Positions 1 through 7,250 of a DNA stretch of 19,923 bases are shown here, piece by piece (the first letter of the stretch is position 1; the number at the start of each line of letters is the position of its first letter). The notes beneath the pieces are model-generated. The model saw only the letters and a list, made by a program, of their open reading frames with translations, was not told where the DNA came from and did not search any database. The DNA is taken from assembly GCA_023386795.1 (NCBI GenBank), contig JAEWJB010000001.1:1-19923 (forward strand), read 5' to 3'. Source of the stretch: Pseudomonadota bacterium. GTDB lineage: Bacteria; Pseudomonadota; Gammaproteobacteria; Xanthomonadales; Xanthomonadaceae. A program made the position numbers and the translations under genes.

Positions 1-30
1 CAAAACCACCAAACCAAAAACCCCAGCCGC

Positions 31-60
31 AAAACAAAAAGGGGCGCCAACGGGCCGCCC
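31..60 (-). terminator. Intrinsic terminator of pntB
   Basis: Read on the minus strand, a GC-rich hairpin (GGGC, one bulged G, GCC, loop CGTT, GGC GCCC) is followed directly by a T-rich run, seen on the plus strand as the A-rich stretch 32-40. It lies about 33 bases after the pntB stop, in the right orientation to end the pntAb-pntB transcript. The bulge makes the stem imperfect, but the stem plus T-run is convincing. Confidence 0.75.
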
Positions 61-92
61 AACCCAACCCAACCCACCCGACCGAAATCCGG

Positions 93-1547
93 TCAGTGCC
101 CCCCTTCCAACGCCTTGAGCTCGCTCACCAGCGCACCGGCCGCTTCCGCTCCATCGCCATAGAGCATCCGCGTGTTGTCCGCGTAGAACAGCGCATTCTC
201 GATCCCGGCAAACCCCGTCCCCTTGCCGCGCTTGATGACGATGACGTTCTTCGAGTCCACCACGTCGAGGATCGGCATGCCGTAGATCGGGCTGGAGGGA
301 TCGGTCTTGGCCACCGGATTGACCACATCGTTCGCCCCGATCACCAGCGATACGTCCGTGCTGGCGAACTCCGGGTTGATGTCGTCCATGTCCGCGATCA
401 GGTCGTAAGGCACGCCGGCCTCGGCCAGCAGCACGTTCATGTGCCCCGGCATGCGCCCGGCCACCGGGTGGATCGCGAACTTCACCTTCACCCCGCGCGC
501 GATCAAACGCTGCGCCAGCTCCCATATCTTGTGCTGCGCCTGCGCCACCGCCATGCCGTAGCCCGGCACGATGACCACGCGCTCGGCGAAGGCCATCATC
601 GCCGCCGCATCGGCCGCGTCGATCGGCTTCTGCGAGCCTTCGATCGCCTGCCCCTGCCCGCCCCCACCGAAGTTGGAGAACAGCACGCCGCTGATCGGCC
701 GGTTCATCGCCTTGGCCATCAGCCGCGTCAGCAGGATGCCCGCCGCGCCCACCATCATGCCGGCGATGATCAACGCCTCGTTGCCGAGCACGTAGCCCTC
801 GAACGACACCGCCAGGCCAGTGAACGCGTTGTACAGCGAGATCACCACCGGCATGTCCGCCCCGCCGATCGGCAGCGTCATCAGCACACCCAGCGCCAGC
901 GCGGCCACGAAGAACGCGATGATCGCCACCGGCTGCAGCGACACCGCCGCCCAGATCCCCAACACCACCACCGCCAGCGCCACCGCCAGGTTGAACGCCT
1001 GCTGGGCCGGGAAGGTCACCCGGCGGTCCAGGCGGCCATCGAGCTTGGCCCAGGCGATGATCGAACCGGACAGCGAGACCGCACCGATCGCCGCACCCAC
1101 CACCGCCAGCGTCAGCGTGGTTGCGCCGGGCTGGCGCGCGGCCAGGTCGGCCAGCGCGCCAGGGCTCCAGTGCGCCGTATCGCGATGGGCCAGGAAGGAG
1201 AAGCGCAACAGCTCCACCGCACCGATCGCCGCCGCGGACCCGCCGCCCATGCCGTTGTACAGCGCCACCATCTGCGGCATGTCGGTGATGGCGACCTTCT
1301 TGGCCGACCACCACGCCGCGCCCGTACCGATCACCACCGCCGCCAGGATCAGCGGCACGTTGTGCAGCCCCGGCAGGAAGAATGTCGCCACCGTGGCCAG
1401 CAGCATGCCGGCGCCGGCCCAGCGGATGCCGCTGCGCGCGGTCAGCGGCGAGGCCATGCGCTGCAGGCCGAGCAGGAACAGCGTGGCGGCCACCAGGTAA
1501 CTGGACTTCACCAACACGTCGAGCAGGACTCCCGTGGACACGTTCAA
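93..1547 (-). CDS. pntB: NAD(P) transhydrogenase subunit beta
   Basis: This is the beta subunit of the proton-translocating transhydrogenase, which moves hydride between NADH and NADP+ using the proton gradient across the inner membrane. The 484-residue chain has a hydrophobic N-terminal half with several membrane helices (for example residues 8-28, 46-80, 145-165, 185-228 and 258-275). The C-terminal NADP-binding domain III carries GYGMAVAQAQ at 329-338 and the RGKGTGFAGIENALFYADNTR block at about 440-460. I chose the TTG start at 1547 because it overlaps the pntAb stop as TTGA, which suggests translational coupling. An in-frame GTG two codons later (1541) is the alternative. The open frame runs further upstream, but that part is only out-of-frame pntAb. 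Family assignment is firm; the exact start is less so. Confidence 0.95.
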   Translation of the reverse strand: MNVSTGVLLDVLVKSSYLVAATLFLLGLQRMASPLTARSGIRWAGAGMLLATVATFFLPGLHNVPLILAAVVIGTGAAWWSAKKVAITDMPQMVALYNGMGGGSAAAIGAVELLRFSFLAHRDTAHWSPGALADLAARQPGATTLTLAVVGAAIGAVSLSGSIIAWAKLDGRLDRRVTFPAQQAFNLAVALAVVVLGIWAAVSLQPVAIIAFFVAALALGVLMTLPIGGADMPVVISLYNAFTGLAVSFEGYVLGNEALIIAGMMVGAAGILLTRLMAKAMNRPISGVLFSNFGGGGQGQAIEGSQKPIDAADAAAMMAFAERVVIVPGYGMAVAQAQHKIWELAQRLIARGVKVKFAIHPVAGRMPGHMNVLLAEAGVPYDLIADMDDINPEFASTDVSLVIGANDVVNPVAKTDPSSPIYGMPILDVVDSKNVIVIKRGKGTGFAGIENALFYADNTRMLYGDGAEAAGALVSELKALEGGH

Positions 1548-1855
1548 GCGCGGCCCTCCGGCTTGCCGCCGTTGCGTGCGCTGGGCTTGAACATCTCCAG
1601 CATGCGTTCGGTCACCACATAGCCGCCGGCCGCGTTGCCCGCGCCCAGCAGCACGGCAAGGAAGCCGAGCGCCTTTTCCAGCGTCGTGTCGGCGTGGCCG
1701 AGTACCACGATGGCGCCGATCAGCACGATGCCGTGGATGAAATTCGACCCCGACATCAGCGGCGTGTGCAGGATCACCGGCACCCGCGAGATGATCACGT
1801 GGCCGGCAATCGCCGCCAGCATGAAGATGTACAACGCCACGAACCCGTCGCCCAT
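1544..1855 (-). CDS. pntAb: NAD(P) transhydrogenase subunit alpha part 2 (membrane segment)
   Basis: This 103-residue protein is the membrane domain of a split transhydrogenase alpha subunit; in organisms such as E. coli the same segment is fused to the soluble part in a single PntA. It has about three hydrophobic helices (residues 5-25, 38-55 and 63-85), including the family pattern with HTPLMSGSNFIHGIV. The ATG at 1855 follows a purine-rich stretch (GGGGAAG) about six bases upstream. Its stop overlaps the TTG start of pntB, so the two are surely cotranscribed. The usual upstream partner pntAa is not adjacent: a plus-strand sigma-factor cassette intervenes, so this pair probably uses its own promoter. 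Confidence 0.93.
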   Translation of the reverse strand: MGDGFVALYIFMLAAIAGHVIISRVPVILHTPLMSGSNFIHGIVLIGAIVVLGHADTTLEKALGFLAVLLGAGNAAGGYVVTERMLEMFKPSARNGGKPEGRA

Positions 1856-1890
1856 CGCCCACTTCCCCGTCTCAGGTCAGGATGTCCCGC

Positions 1891-1919
1891 ATCATAACCG
1901 CCCATGAATGGGCTGCCAG
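1891..1919 (-). promoter_or_regulatory. Putative sigma-70 promoter of pntAb-pntB
   Basis: On the minus strand a -35 like CTGGCA (1919-1914) and a -10 TATGAT (1896-1891) are separated by 17 bases. This places transcription start about 30 bases before the pntAb ATG. The -10 matches consensus at five of six positions and the -35 at four. It is a prediction from sequence only, but it fits the need for a separate promoter. Confidence 0.45.
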
Positions 1920-1954
1920 CCGGTCAACCCACAGCCCGCTCATGCGTTGACCGG
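1920..1954. promoter_or_regulatory. 9-bp dyad in the divergent pntAb/sigma-factor region
   Basis: A perfect inverted repeat, CCGGTCAAC (1920-1928) and GTTGACCGG (1946-1954), is separated by 17 bases. It sits between the predicted pntAb promoter and the sigma-factor start. Each arm read outward contains TTGACC, so it could be an operator for a dimeric regulator or a pair of divergent -35-like elements. I cannot assign a binding protein. Confidence 0.4.
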
Positions 1955-1978
1955 GTGTTCCCCTTGGGAAGCTACGCT

Positions 1979-2536
1979 GTGCTGGTGGGTACTCCTCTCG
2001 ATCCGCAAACCGAAGCGCCGACCCCGCCGGCCTCGCTCGATGCGTTCCTGGCCGGGATCGGCCCGCGCGCGTTCCGCTTTGCCGAGGCCGGGCTGCGCCA
2101 CCGCGAGGATGCGCTGGATGCGGTGCAGGACGCCATGGTCAAGCTGCTGGCTTATCGCGACCGCCCGGCCAGCGAGTGGACACCGTTGTTCTGGAGCATC
2201 CTGCGCAGCCGCATCGTGGATGTGCAGCGCCGCCGGGGCTTTCGCCTGAAATTCTGGGCGCCGGCGCCGGAAGCCGATGGCGAGACCAGCATCGACTGGG
2301 CCGACGCCGCCGCCGGCCCGGCCGAAGCGCAGGACCGGCGCGAGGCCTATGCCCGGCTGGTACAGGCCCTGCGTGGCTTGCCCGCCCGCCAGCGCGAGGC
2401 CTTCACCTTGCGCGTGCTGGAGGAACTGGACGTGGCCACCACCGCCAAGGTGATGGGCTGCTCGGAAGGATCGGTCAAAACGCATCTGTCGCGGGCCCGC
2501 GAGGCCCTGCAGCAACAACTCGAGGATTTCCGGTGA
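1979..2536 (+). CDS. ECF-like RNA polymerase sigma factor
   Basis: This is a sigma-70 family factor of the short ECF type, with only regions 2 and 4. From the GTG at 1979 it has 185 residues. Region 2 is about residues 35-86 (HREDALDAVQDAMVKLL, then FWSILRSRIVDVQRRR). Region 4 is about 128-180, with the helix-turn-helix VATTAKVMGCSEGSVKTHLSRAREAL. The GTG has GGGAAG seven bases upstream. An in-frame ATG at 1904 would add 25 residues but has no ribosome site and lies next to the predicted pntAb promoter, so I disfavour it. GTG at 1985 is also possible. The gene overlaps the next by GTGA. It starts a three-gene cassette of sigma factor, membrane protein and DUF3106 protein, a grouping I recall from other proteobacteria. 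Target promoters are unknown. Confidence 0.85.
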   Translation: MLVGTPLDPQTEAPTPPASLDAFLAGIGPRAFRFAEAGLRHREDALDAVQDAMVKLLAYRDRPASEWTPLFWSILRSRIVDVQRRRGFRLKFWAPAPEADGETSIDWADAAAGPAEAQDRREAYARLVQALRGLPARQREAFTLRVLEELDVATTAKVMGCSEGSVKTHLSRAREALQQQLEDFR

Positions 2537-2892
2537 ACACCACGGACCGCCAATCGCATACGTTCGACGCGCACGCCCGCGACCTGCACCAGGCCGCGCT
2601 GGGCGCGCTCGACCCCACCACGCTGGCGCGCCTGCGCGCCGCCCGCCATGGTGCCTCGCAGGCCGCGCCGCGCCGCCGCCATCGCGGGCTGTGGCTGGCC
2701 ACTGCCTGCACCGCCCTGCTCGCGCTAGGGCTGGGCGTGCACCTCAACCTGCCCTCGCCCTCGCGCACGCCGGTGAGCGCGACCCCATCGCTGGTCGCCA
2801 GCGTCGATGCCGACGAGGTGCTGGAACAGAATCCCGATCTTTATGTCTGGCTGGGCTCGGAAAACGCCCTGGCCATGGAGCAGAGCCGATGA
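2533..2892 (+). CDS. Single-pass membrane protein, putative anti-sigma partner
   Basis: This 119-residue protein is encoded directly after the sigma gene, from a GTG overlapping its stop (GTGA). The first 50 residues are polar and basic just before the membrane (APRRRHRG), and one hydrophobic helix spans about residues 53-70 (LWLATACTALLALGLGVH). A short outer tail ends with an acidic and aromatic stretch (DADEVLEQNPDLYVWLGSE). The layout (cytoplasmic N-terminus, one helix, translational coupling to an ECF sigma gene) resembles membrane anti-sigma factors, and the place in the cassette is where DUF3619-type proteins occur in other proteobacteria. I see no zinc-binding HxxxCxxC anti-sigma motif, so the role is inferred from context only. 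Confidence 0.7.
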   Translation: MNTTDRQSHTFDAHARDLHQAALGALDPTTLARLRAARHGASQAAPRRRHRGLWLATACTALLALGLGVHLNLPSPSRTPVSATPSLVASVDADEVLEQNPDLYVWLGSENALAMEQSR

Positions 2893-3356
2893 AGACCTCC
2901 ACCCGCCTGCTGCTGACCGTGCTGCTCGCCGTGGGCAGCACCGGCGCCTGGGCGCAGGGCGCGCCCGACCTGCCACCGCCCCCGCCCCCGCCACATGGCC
3001 CGCCGCCGGCTGCGTCGCTTCCGGATTGGGAACATCTCACCCAGGCGCAGCGCGACACGCTGATCGCCGCGCTACGCCAGCGCTGGAACGATGCACCGGA
3101 ACAGCGCGATCGCATGCTGCGCCATGCGCAGCGCTGGCAGGCGATGACGCCGGACCAGCGTCGCCAGGCGGCCGACGGCATGCGTCGGTTCGAGAACATG
3201 TCGCCGCAGCAGCGCCGCGAAGCGAAAGTGCTGTTCGAACAGATGCGATCGATGGACCCCGCCCAACGCAAGGCCTTGCTGGACCAGTGGCAGAAGATGA
3301 GCCCGCAGCAGCGGCAAGAGTGGATCCGCGCGCACGACGACGGGAAGGACCGCTGA
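2889..3356 (+). CDS. Exported DUF3106 family protein with 18-residue repeats
   Basis: This 155-residue protein has a clear Sec signal peptide: basic MKTSTR, a hydrophobic core, and a cleavage site at AWA-QG after residue 22. The mature protein starts with a proline-rich linker (residues 29-40). The rest is built on a recurring unit around P-x-QR. The conserved QR glutamines fall at 54, 72, 90, 108, 126 and 141, so four intervals are exactly 18 residues and the last is 15. This looks like DUF3106, a periplasmic helical family of unknown function found next to ECF sigma genes. Its ATG overlaps the upstream stop (ATGA), so all three cassette genes are likely cotranslated. It may be the envelope sensor or an effector of the sigma system, but that is a guess. 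Confidence 0.82.
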   Translation: MKTSTRLLLTVLLAVGSTGAWAQGAPDLPPPPPPPHGPPPAASLPDWEHLTQAQRDTLIAALRQRWNDAPEQRDRMLRHAQRWQAMTPDQRRQAADGMRRFENMSPQQRREAKVLFEQMRSMDPAQRKALLDQWQKMSPQQRQEWIRAHDDGKDR

Positions 3357-3401
3357 GCGCGTGCGTGGAATCCCAGGACGGCGCCCGCGCCGACCTTCCC
3401 C

Positions 3402-3463
3402 TGTAGGAGCGGCTTCAGCCGCGACGGCTGGATGAACGGGTCGCGGCTGAAGCCGCTCCTACA
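3402..3463. repeat. Inverted pair of REP-type repeats
   Basis: Two 23-base arms (3402-3424 and 3441-3463) are exact reverse complements around a 16-base spacer. Each arm also contains its own small hairpin, GCGGCT-TC-AGCCGC. The core GTAGGAGCGGCTTCAGCCGC is typical of dispersed repetitive extragenic palindromes in xanthomonads and pseudomonads, recalled and not searched. It lies between the convergent DUF3106 and pntAa genes, the usual place for such elements, where it can fold in both transcripts and may limit read-through or protect RNA ends. No RAYT transposase gene is in this window. Confidence 0.85.
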
Positions 3464-3536
3464 TGAGAAGGGAAAGGAGAACCCGGCCGCGAACGGAAAC
3501 TCCCTGTCGCGACCTCATCGGGCTCCACCCGCCCAC

Positions 3537-4613
3537 CTAGCCCCAGCGCGTCTTCGCCAGCAGCTCGTCTTCCCAATCGAAACTGATCTGCCCTTCGCGC
3601 ACGAACAGACTCACGAAGTTCAGCACGTTGCGCGCAAACATCTCGCTGGCATGCACGGCACCCATGCTGGCCAGGTTCAACGGACCGGCGATCGTCACGC
3701 CGCTTTCGGCGAACGTCTCGCCCGGGCGTGTCAGCTCACAGTTGCCGCCGGTTTCCGCCGCCAGGTCGACGACCACGCTGCCGGGCTTCATCCCGGCCAC
3801 CATCGCGGCGGTGAGGATCTTCGGCGCCGGCCTTCCCGGCACGGCGGCCGTGCAGACCACCACGTCCACCCCACGCAAATGGTCGGCAAGCCGGCGCTGC
3901 TGTTCGGCACGCTCCTCCTCGGTCAGCGCGCGCGCATAACCGCCCTCGCCCGCCGCACTCACACCCAGGTCGAGGAACTTCGCGCCCAGCGACTCGATCT
4001 GCTCGCGCGTTTCCGGCCGCACGTCGAACCCCTCCACCTGCGCGCCCAGCCGGCGCGCGGTCGCAATGGCCTGCAGGCCGGCCACGCCGGCACCCACCAC
4101 CAACACCTTGGAGGGGCGGATCGTGCCCGCGGCGGTGGTCAGCATCGGGAAGAAGCGCGGCGCCAGCTCGGCGGCGATCAACGCGGCCTTGTAACCGGCC
4201 ATGCCGGCCTGCGAACTGAGCACGTCCATGGCCTGCGCACGCGTCGTGCGAGGAAGACGCTCCAGCGGGAACACGTGCCGCTCGGGCGAACGCAACGCTT
4301 CGGCACGCAACGGGTCGGCTTCGGGTTGCAGCAATCCGACCAGGGTCGCGCCGCCGGCGATCTGCCGGATGCGCGATACCTCCGGCGCCTGCACGCACAG
4401 CAACAGTGCCGCATCGGACAACGACTCGCCGACGGCCAGCGTGGCGCCGGCCTGCAGGTAGCTGTCGTCCGGGAATCCCGCGGCCATGCCGGCACCGGGC
4501 TCGATGGCCACCTGCGCGCCGAGCGCGATGAGCTTCTTGACCGTTTCCGGGGTGGCCGCCACGCGGCGCTCGCCCTCGGCGTGTTCCTTCAACACCCGCA
4601 CCTGCACCGCCAT
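3537..4613 (-). CDS. pntAa: NAD(P) transhydrogenase subunit alpha part 1 (NAD-binding)
   Basis: This 358-residue soluble subunit binds NAD(H) (domain I) in the split-alpha transhydrogenase. The N-terminus RVLKEHAEGERRVAATPETV is the typical alanine-dehydrogenase/PNT start. The Rossmann nucleotide site GAGVAGLQA is at residues 174-182, followed by FDVRPETREQIESLGAKF. The late part has CTAAVPGRPAPKILT and the NLASMGAVHASEMFARN segment. The ATG at 4613 has AAGGGG about five bases upstream; a longer reading from 4655 adds 14 residues with no family match. The protein must work with PntAb and PntB, yet its gene lies about 1.7 kb away from them across a plus-strand sigma cassette. It is transcribed alone, converging on the REP pair. 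Confidence 0.95.
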   Translation of the reverse strand: MAVQVRVLKEHAEGERRVAATPETVKKLIALGAQVAIEPGAGMAAGFPDDSYLQAGATLAVGESLSDAALLLCVQAPEVSRIRQIAGGATLVGLLQPEADPLRAEALRSPERHVFPLERLPRTTRAQAMDVLSSQAGMAGYKAALIAAELAPRFFPMLTTAAGTIRPSKVLVVGAGVAGLQAIATARRLGAQVEGFDVRPETREQIESLGAKFLDLGVSAAGEGGYARALTEEERAEQQRRLADHLRGVDVVVCTAAVPGRPAPKILTAAMVAGMKPGSVVVDLAAETGGNCELTRPGETFAESGVTIAGPLNLASMGAVHASEMFARNVLNFVSLFVREGQISFDWEDELLAKTRWG

Positions 4614-4645
4614 GCCAGCCCCTTGCCCGTGGTCGCGTCGCGCCG

Positions 4646-4654
4646 ATCCTAGCA
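4646..4654 (-). promoter_or_regulatory. Putative extended -10 promoter element of pntAa
   Basis: On the minus strand TGCTAGGAT forms an extended -10 (TGn plus TAGGAT) about 33 bases before the pntAa ATG. No good -35 is visible at 16-18 bases spacing, which is tolerated with extended -10 elements. It is a weak prediction, supported by its position in the only gap upstream of pntAa. Confidence 0.35.
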
Positions 4655-4697
4655 AAGGTCGGCGCCGCGACCGGGGCTACCCGGCTGTGACGCGACC

Positions 4698-4717
4698 GAA
4701 AGACCCCTGGCGGGGCC
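4698..4717 (-). terminator. Weak hairpin after the first DUF1631 gene
   Basis: Just after the stop at 4719, the minus strand reads GGCCCC-GCCA-GGGGTC followed by only three Ts. The six-pair stem includes one G-T pair. It could be a weak terminator separating this gene from pntAa downstream. The T-run is too short for confidence. Confidence 0.35.
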
Positions 4718-4718
4718 G

Positions 4719-7040
4719 TCAGTGGAAGGTGTTGGTCTGCGGGTCGAGGCGGTCGATCACGCCCTGCATGGCGCTGTCGAACGCGCCATCGTTGACGTGC
4801 GCGCGCAGGCGGCCCAGCCGCACCATCACCGCCAGCTCTTCCGGCGAGGCGACACAGAAGCGCACGCCGCGGCGGTTCACGAACAGCAGCCGCGCGGAGA
4901 TCGGGCTGACCCACGACAGCTTGCCGGCCTGCACCTTGCCGTCCTTGTCGACGAAATCCAGCCAGGTGCCAATGGCCATCTGGCGGAAGCGGTCGGCGTC
5001 GGCATTGTCGAAATCTTCCAGCGTCGCGTCGCCCTCCAGCTCCACGCCGCCGGCTTCGGTCACCGGCGGCTGCGGCAGGCTGACCTGCGGCAACTCGGGC
5101 AGCGACTTCTCCAGCTCCGGGCGCGCCTCGGCCACGGCCTGCAAGGTGTCGTGCAGCGCGCCGATGGCGACCAGCGCGGCATCGCCGTGCAGGCCCACGC
5201 TGGCGAACACCTTCTGCAGCGCAGGCTCCCAGGCCTGCAGCCACGGCTTGCCGATGATGTGGCGGCGCGCCTCGGCCACTTCCTCCAGCACGCCGTCGGC
5301 CAGGGTGATCGACTCGGCGACCGCCGGGCCGTCCTCGCCGTCGCGCAGGATGGACATGGTCATGTGGTGCAGCCACGGCTGGCGCAGGAAATCCTGCACC
5401 GCCTGCGGCAGTTCGTCGTTGACGCGCCTGTCCAGTTCCTCCAGCGCGCGGCTGCGCGCCAGTTCCAGCTTCTCCTGGCCACGCTGGGTCTCGGCGGCGC
5501 GGCGCTCGGCGATCTCGATACGGCGGCGGTGCTGGGCGAGGAAGTCGCGGAACTCCTCCTCCAGCGTAAGGAAGATCGCCAGGTTCTCGTTGAACTCGGC
5601 CACCAGGCGCTCGATGATCTCCTCGACCTTGCCCATCAGCACGCGCTCGGCCGGGCTGTCACCGGCGTTGCCCTCGCAGGCCTCGGCCAGCGAGTTGAGC
5701 AGGCGCCGCGCCGGGTGGGTCTTCTGCACGAACATCTTGCGGTCCAGCAGCGCGACCTTGACGAACGGCACCACCAGCTTGCCGATCAGTTCGCGCGAAC
5801 GACCCTCCAGGTCACGCTCGTCCAGCATCACGTCGAACAGCATGCCGACCAGGTCGATGGCGTCCTCGTCCATCGGGTCCAGGCGCGCACTGGCCGGGTC
5901 CACGCCCAGCTGCGTGGCGCTGGAAAGCACCTCGCTCTTCAAGCGCTGCGCCAGCGACTCGCCGTCGTCGCCGATGGCCGCGTTGAGCGTGGCGCTGGGC
6001 GTGGCCTGCAGCAGCGACAGCACCGACATCATCTCGCGCTGGCTCAGCGGGCGTTGCTGGCCCATCGCCGCGGACGCGGCGGTGGCGGCCGTGGTCGCGT
6101 TGTCGCGCACGTTGCGGGTCTGCTGCAGCAGCTCGTGCAGCGCTTCGAGCAGCATGCCCTGGTTGCCGCCGGGGTGACCGTCGGCGCCGATGTCCTCCGC
6201 GCCGCCCTCGCGGCCACGATGCGCGGCCTGCAGGCGGCCGCGGCTCTGCGCCCAGCGGTTGACGAACCGGTTCGCCCACGCCGGCGCGTACTGCTCGTCG
6301 AATTCGTCCTCGTTGCCGGCGCTGAAGGGGTCGGCCTCCTCGCGCTGCGGCGAACGCTGCGGCGGCGGGCGACGCGGCTGGGAGATCTCCGGCATCACGC
6401 CGGCCTTGGCCAGCAGGTCGTCCAGCTGCGCGTAGAGGCGCGCGATCGGCTCGGCCAGGTCGCGTTCGCACAGCTTGATGAGCACCAGGCGCACTTCCGG
6501 CGCCAGGTCGCTGGTGGCGAAGGCTTCATGGATGGCCACGCCGATGTGTTCCGGGCCGATCGGGTCGGTGTCCGAACCCAGCTCCATGCCGCCGGCGATC
6601 CAGCCCAGGCGGCGGTCCAGGTGCGCGAGCACCGGCTTGCATTCGCGCTGCAGCACGCTGGCCAGGTTGCGCACGGCCAGGCGCGATTCGAGTTCGTGTT
6701 CGGGTACCAGGCTCAGGCCGCCCACGGCGGCCGGCTGGCCCGACAGCGCCGCTTCGGCCGACAACGGCAAACCCTGCTCCAGCGACTGCCAGGAGCTTTC
6801 CAGCTGGGTGCGGAAACGGCTGACGATCTCTTCGCGCCGCCGACGCAGTTCGCGCATGCCATCCAGGAACACGAGCTGCGACGCGCCGGCGTTTTCGGCG
6901 CGGTCGAACAGCACGTCGTCGAAACGCGCCACCGCGGCGGCGAACGTCTGGACGAGCGCGGGCAAGAACGCGTCGCGCGCCTGCGCAAGCAAACGCGGAT
7001 CACGCCCGGGGTGACCCAGCGGGCTGGGGGTGGACATCAT
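4719..7040 (-). CDS. DUF1631 family protein, copy A
   Basis: This 773-residue protein is of the DUF1631 family; some members carry the legacy name thymidine phosphorylase, but I see no such enzyme signature. It is mostly helical and acidic, with a conserved N-terminal block LVPEHELESRLAVRNLA, a proline- and arginine-rich linker near residue 240 (QPRRPPPQRSPQREEADPF), and a long charged helical region. The C-terminal domain (about 691-765, GTWLDFVDKDGKVQAGKLSWVSP, then LLFVNRRGVRF) looks beta-rich and somewhat PilZ-like, which is only an impression. No signal peptide or membrane helix is seen, so it is probably cytoplasmic. The start at 7040 is the first of two adjacent ATGs, with GGGGAG nine bases upstream; longer reading to 7217 is noncoding-like. 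A TTTATACG -10-like stretch lies near 7067-7074. It is the downstream paralog of copy B. Confidence 0.88.
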   Translation of the reverse strand: MMSTPSPLGHPGRDPRLLAQARDAFLPALVQTFAAAVARFDDVLFDRAENAGASQLVFLDGMRELRRRREEIVSRFRTQLESSWQSLEQGLPLSAEAALSGQPAAVGGLSLVPEHELESRLAVRNLASVLQRECKPVLAHLDRRLGWIAGGMELGSDTDPIGPEHIGVAIHEAFATSDLAPEVRLVLIKLCERDLAEPIARLYAQLDDLLAKAGVMPEISQPRRPPPQRSPQREEADPFSAGNEDEFDEQYAPAWANRFVNRWAQSRGRLQAAHRGREGGAEDIGADGHPGGNQGMLLEALHELLQQTRNVRDNATTAATAASAAMGQQRPLSQREMMSVLSLLQATPSATLNAAIGDDGESLAQRLKSEVLSSATQLGVDPASARLDPMDEDAIDLVGMLFDVMLDERDLEGRSRELIGKLVVPFVKVALLDRKMFVQKTHPARRLLNSLAEACEGNAGDSPAERVLMGKVEEIIERLVAEFNENLAIFLTLEEEFRDFLAQHRRRIEIAERRAAETQRGQEKLELARSRALEELDRRVNDELPQAVQDFLRQPWLHHMTMSILRDGEDGPAVAESITLADGVLEEVAEARRHIIGKPWLQAWEPALQKVFASVGLHGDAALVAIGALHDTLQAVAEARPELEKSLPELPQVSLPQPPVTEAGGVELEGDATLEDFDNADADRFRQMAIGTWLDFVDKDGKVQAGKLSWVSPISARLLFVNRRGVRFCVASPEELAVMVRLGRLRAHVNDGAFDSAMQGVIDRLDPQTNTFH

Positions 7041-7250
7041 GCGCAAAGGCTCCCCGCCCTTGCAGGCGTATAAATGAGGAAGACTGCTGGAACGACAGAC
7101 GCGGCCCCTGTTTCCGCCTGCGCATGGTAGGCGGGGCCATGGGCACGCGACAGTGACGACAATCGCATTTCGATTCCTGGCTGGCGGCACTACATCGTAG
7201 CGCGCATTGGCCGGCAACGCCTGTCAGGACAAGGCTTGGCGCAGCAGCGT

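Noticed and set aside
58..79. CCCAA pentamer repeat near the left edge
   Set aside because: Only about three units, between the pntB stop and its terminator; too short to call a functional repeat.
96..1622. Long plus-strand open frame opposite pntB
   Set aside because: It is an antisense shadow caused by high GC at third codon positions; the translation is rich in His, Arg and Gln with no domain, while the minus strand encodes clear PntB.
1904..1978. Upstream ATG start for the sigma factor
   Set aside because: There is no ribosome site, the extra residues do not look like sigma sequence, and the codons cover the pntAb -35 region and the dyad.
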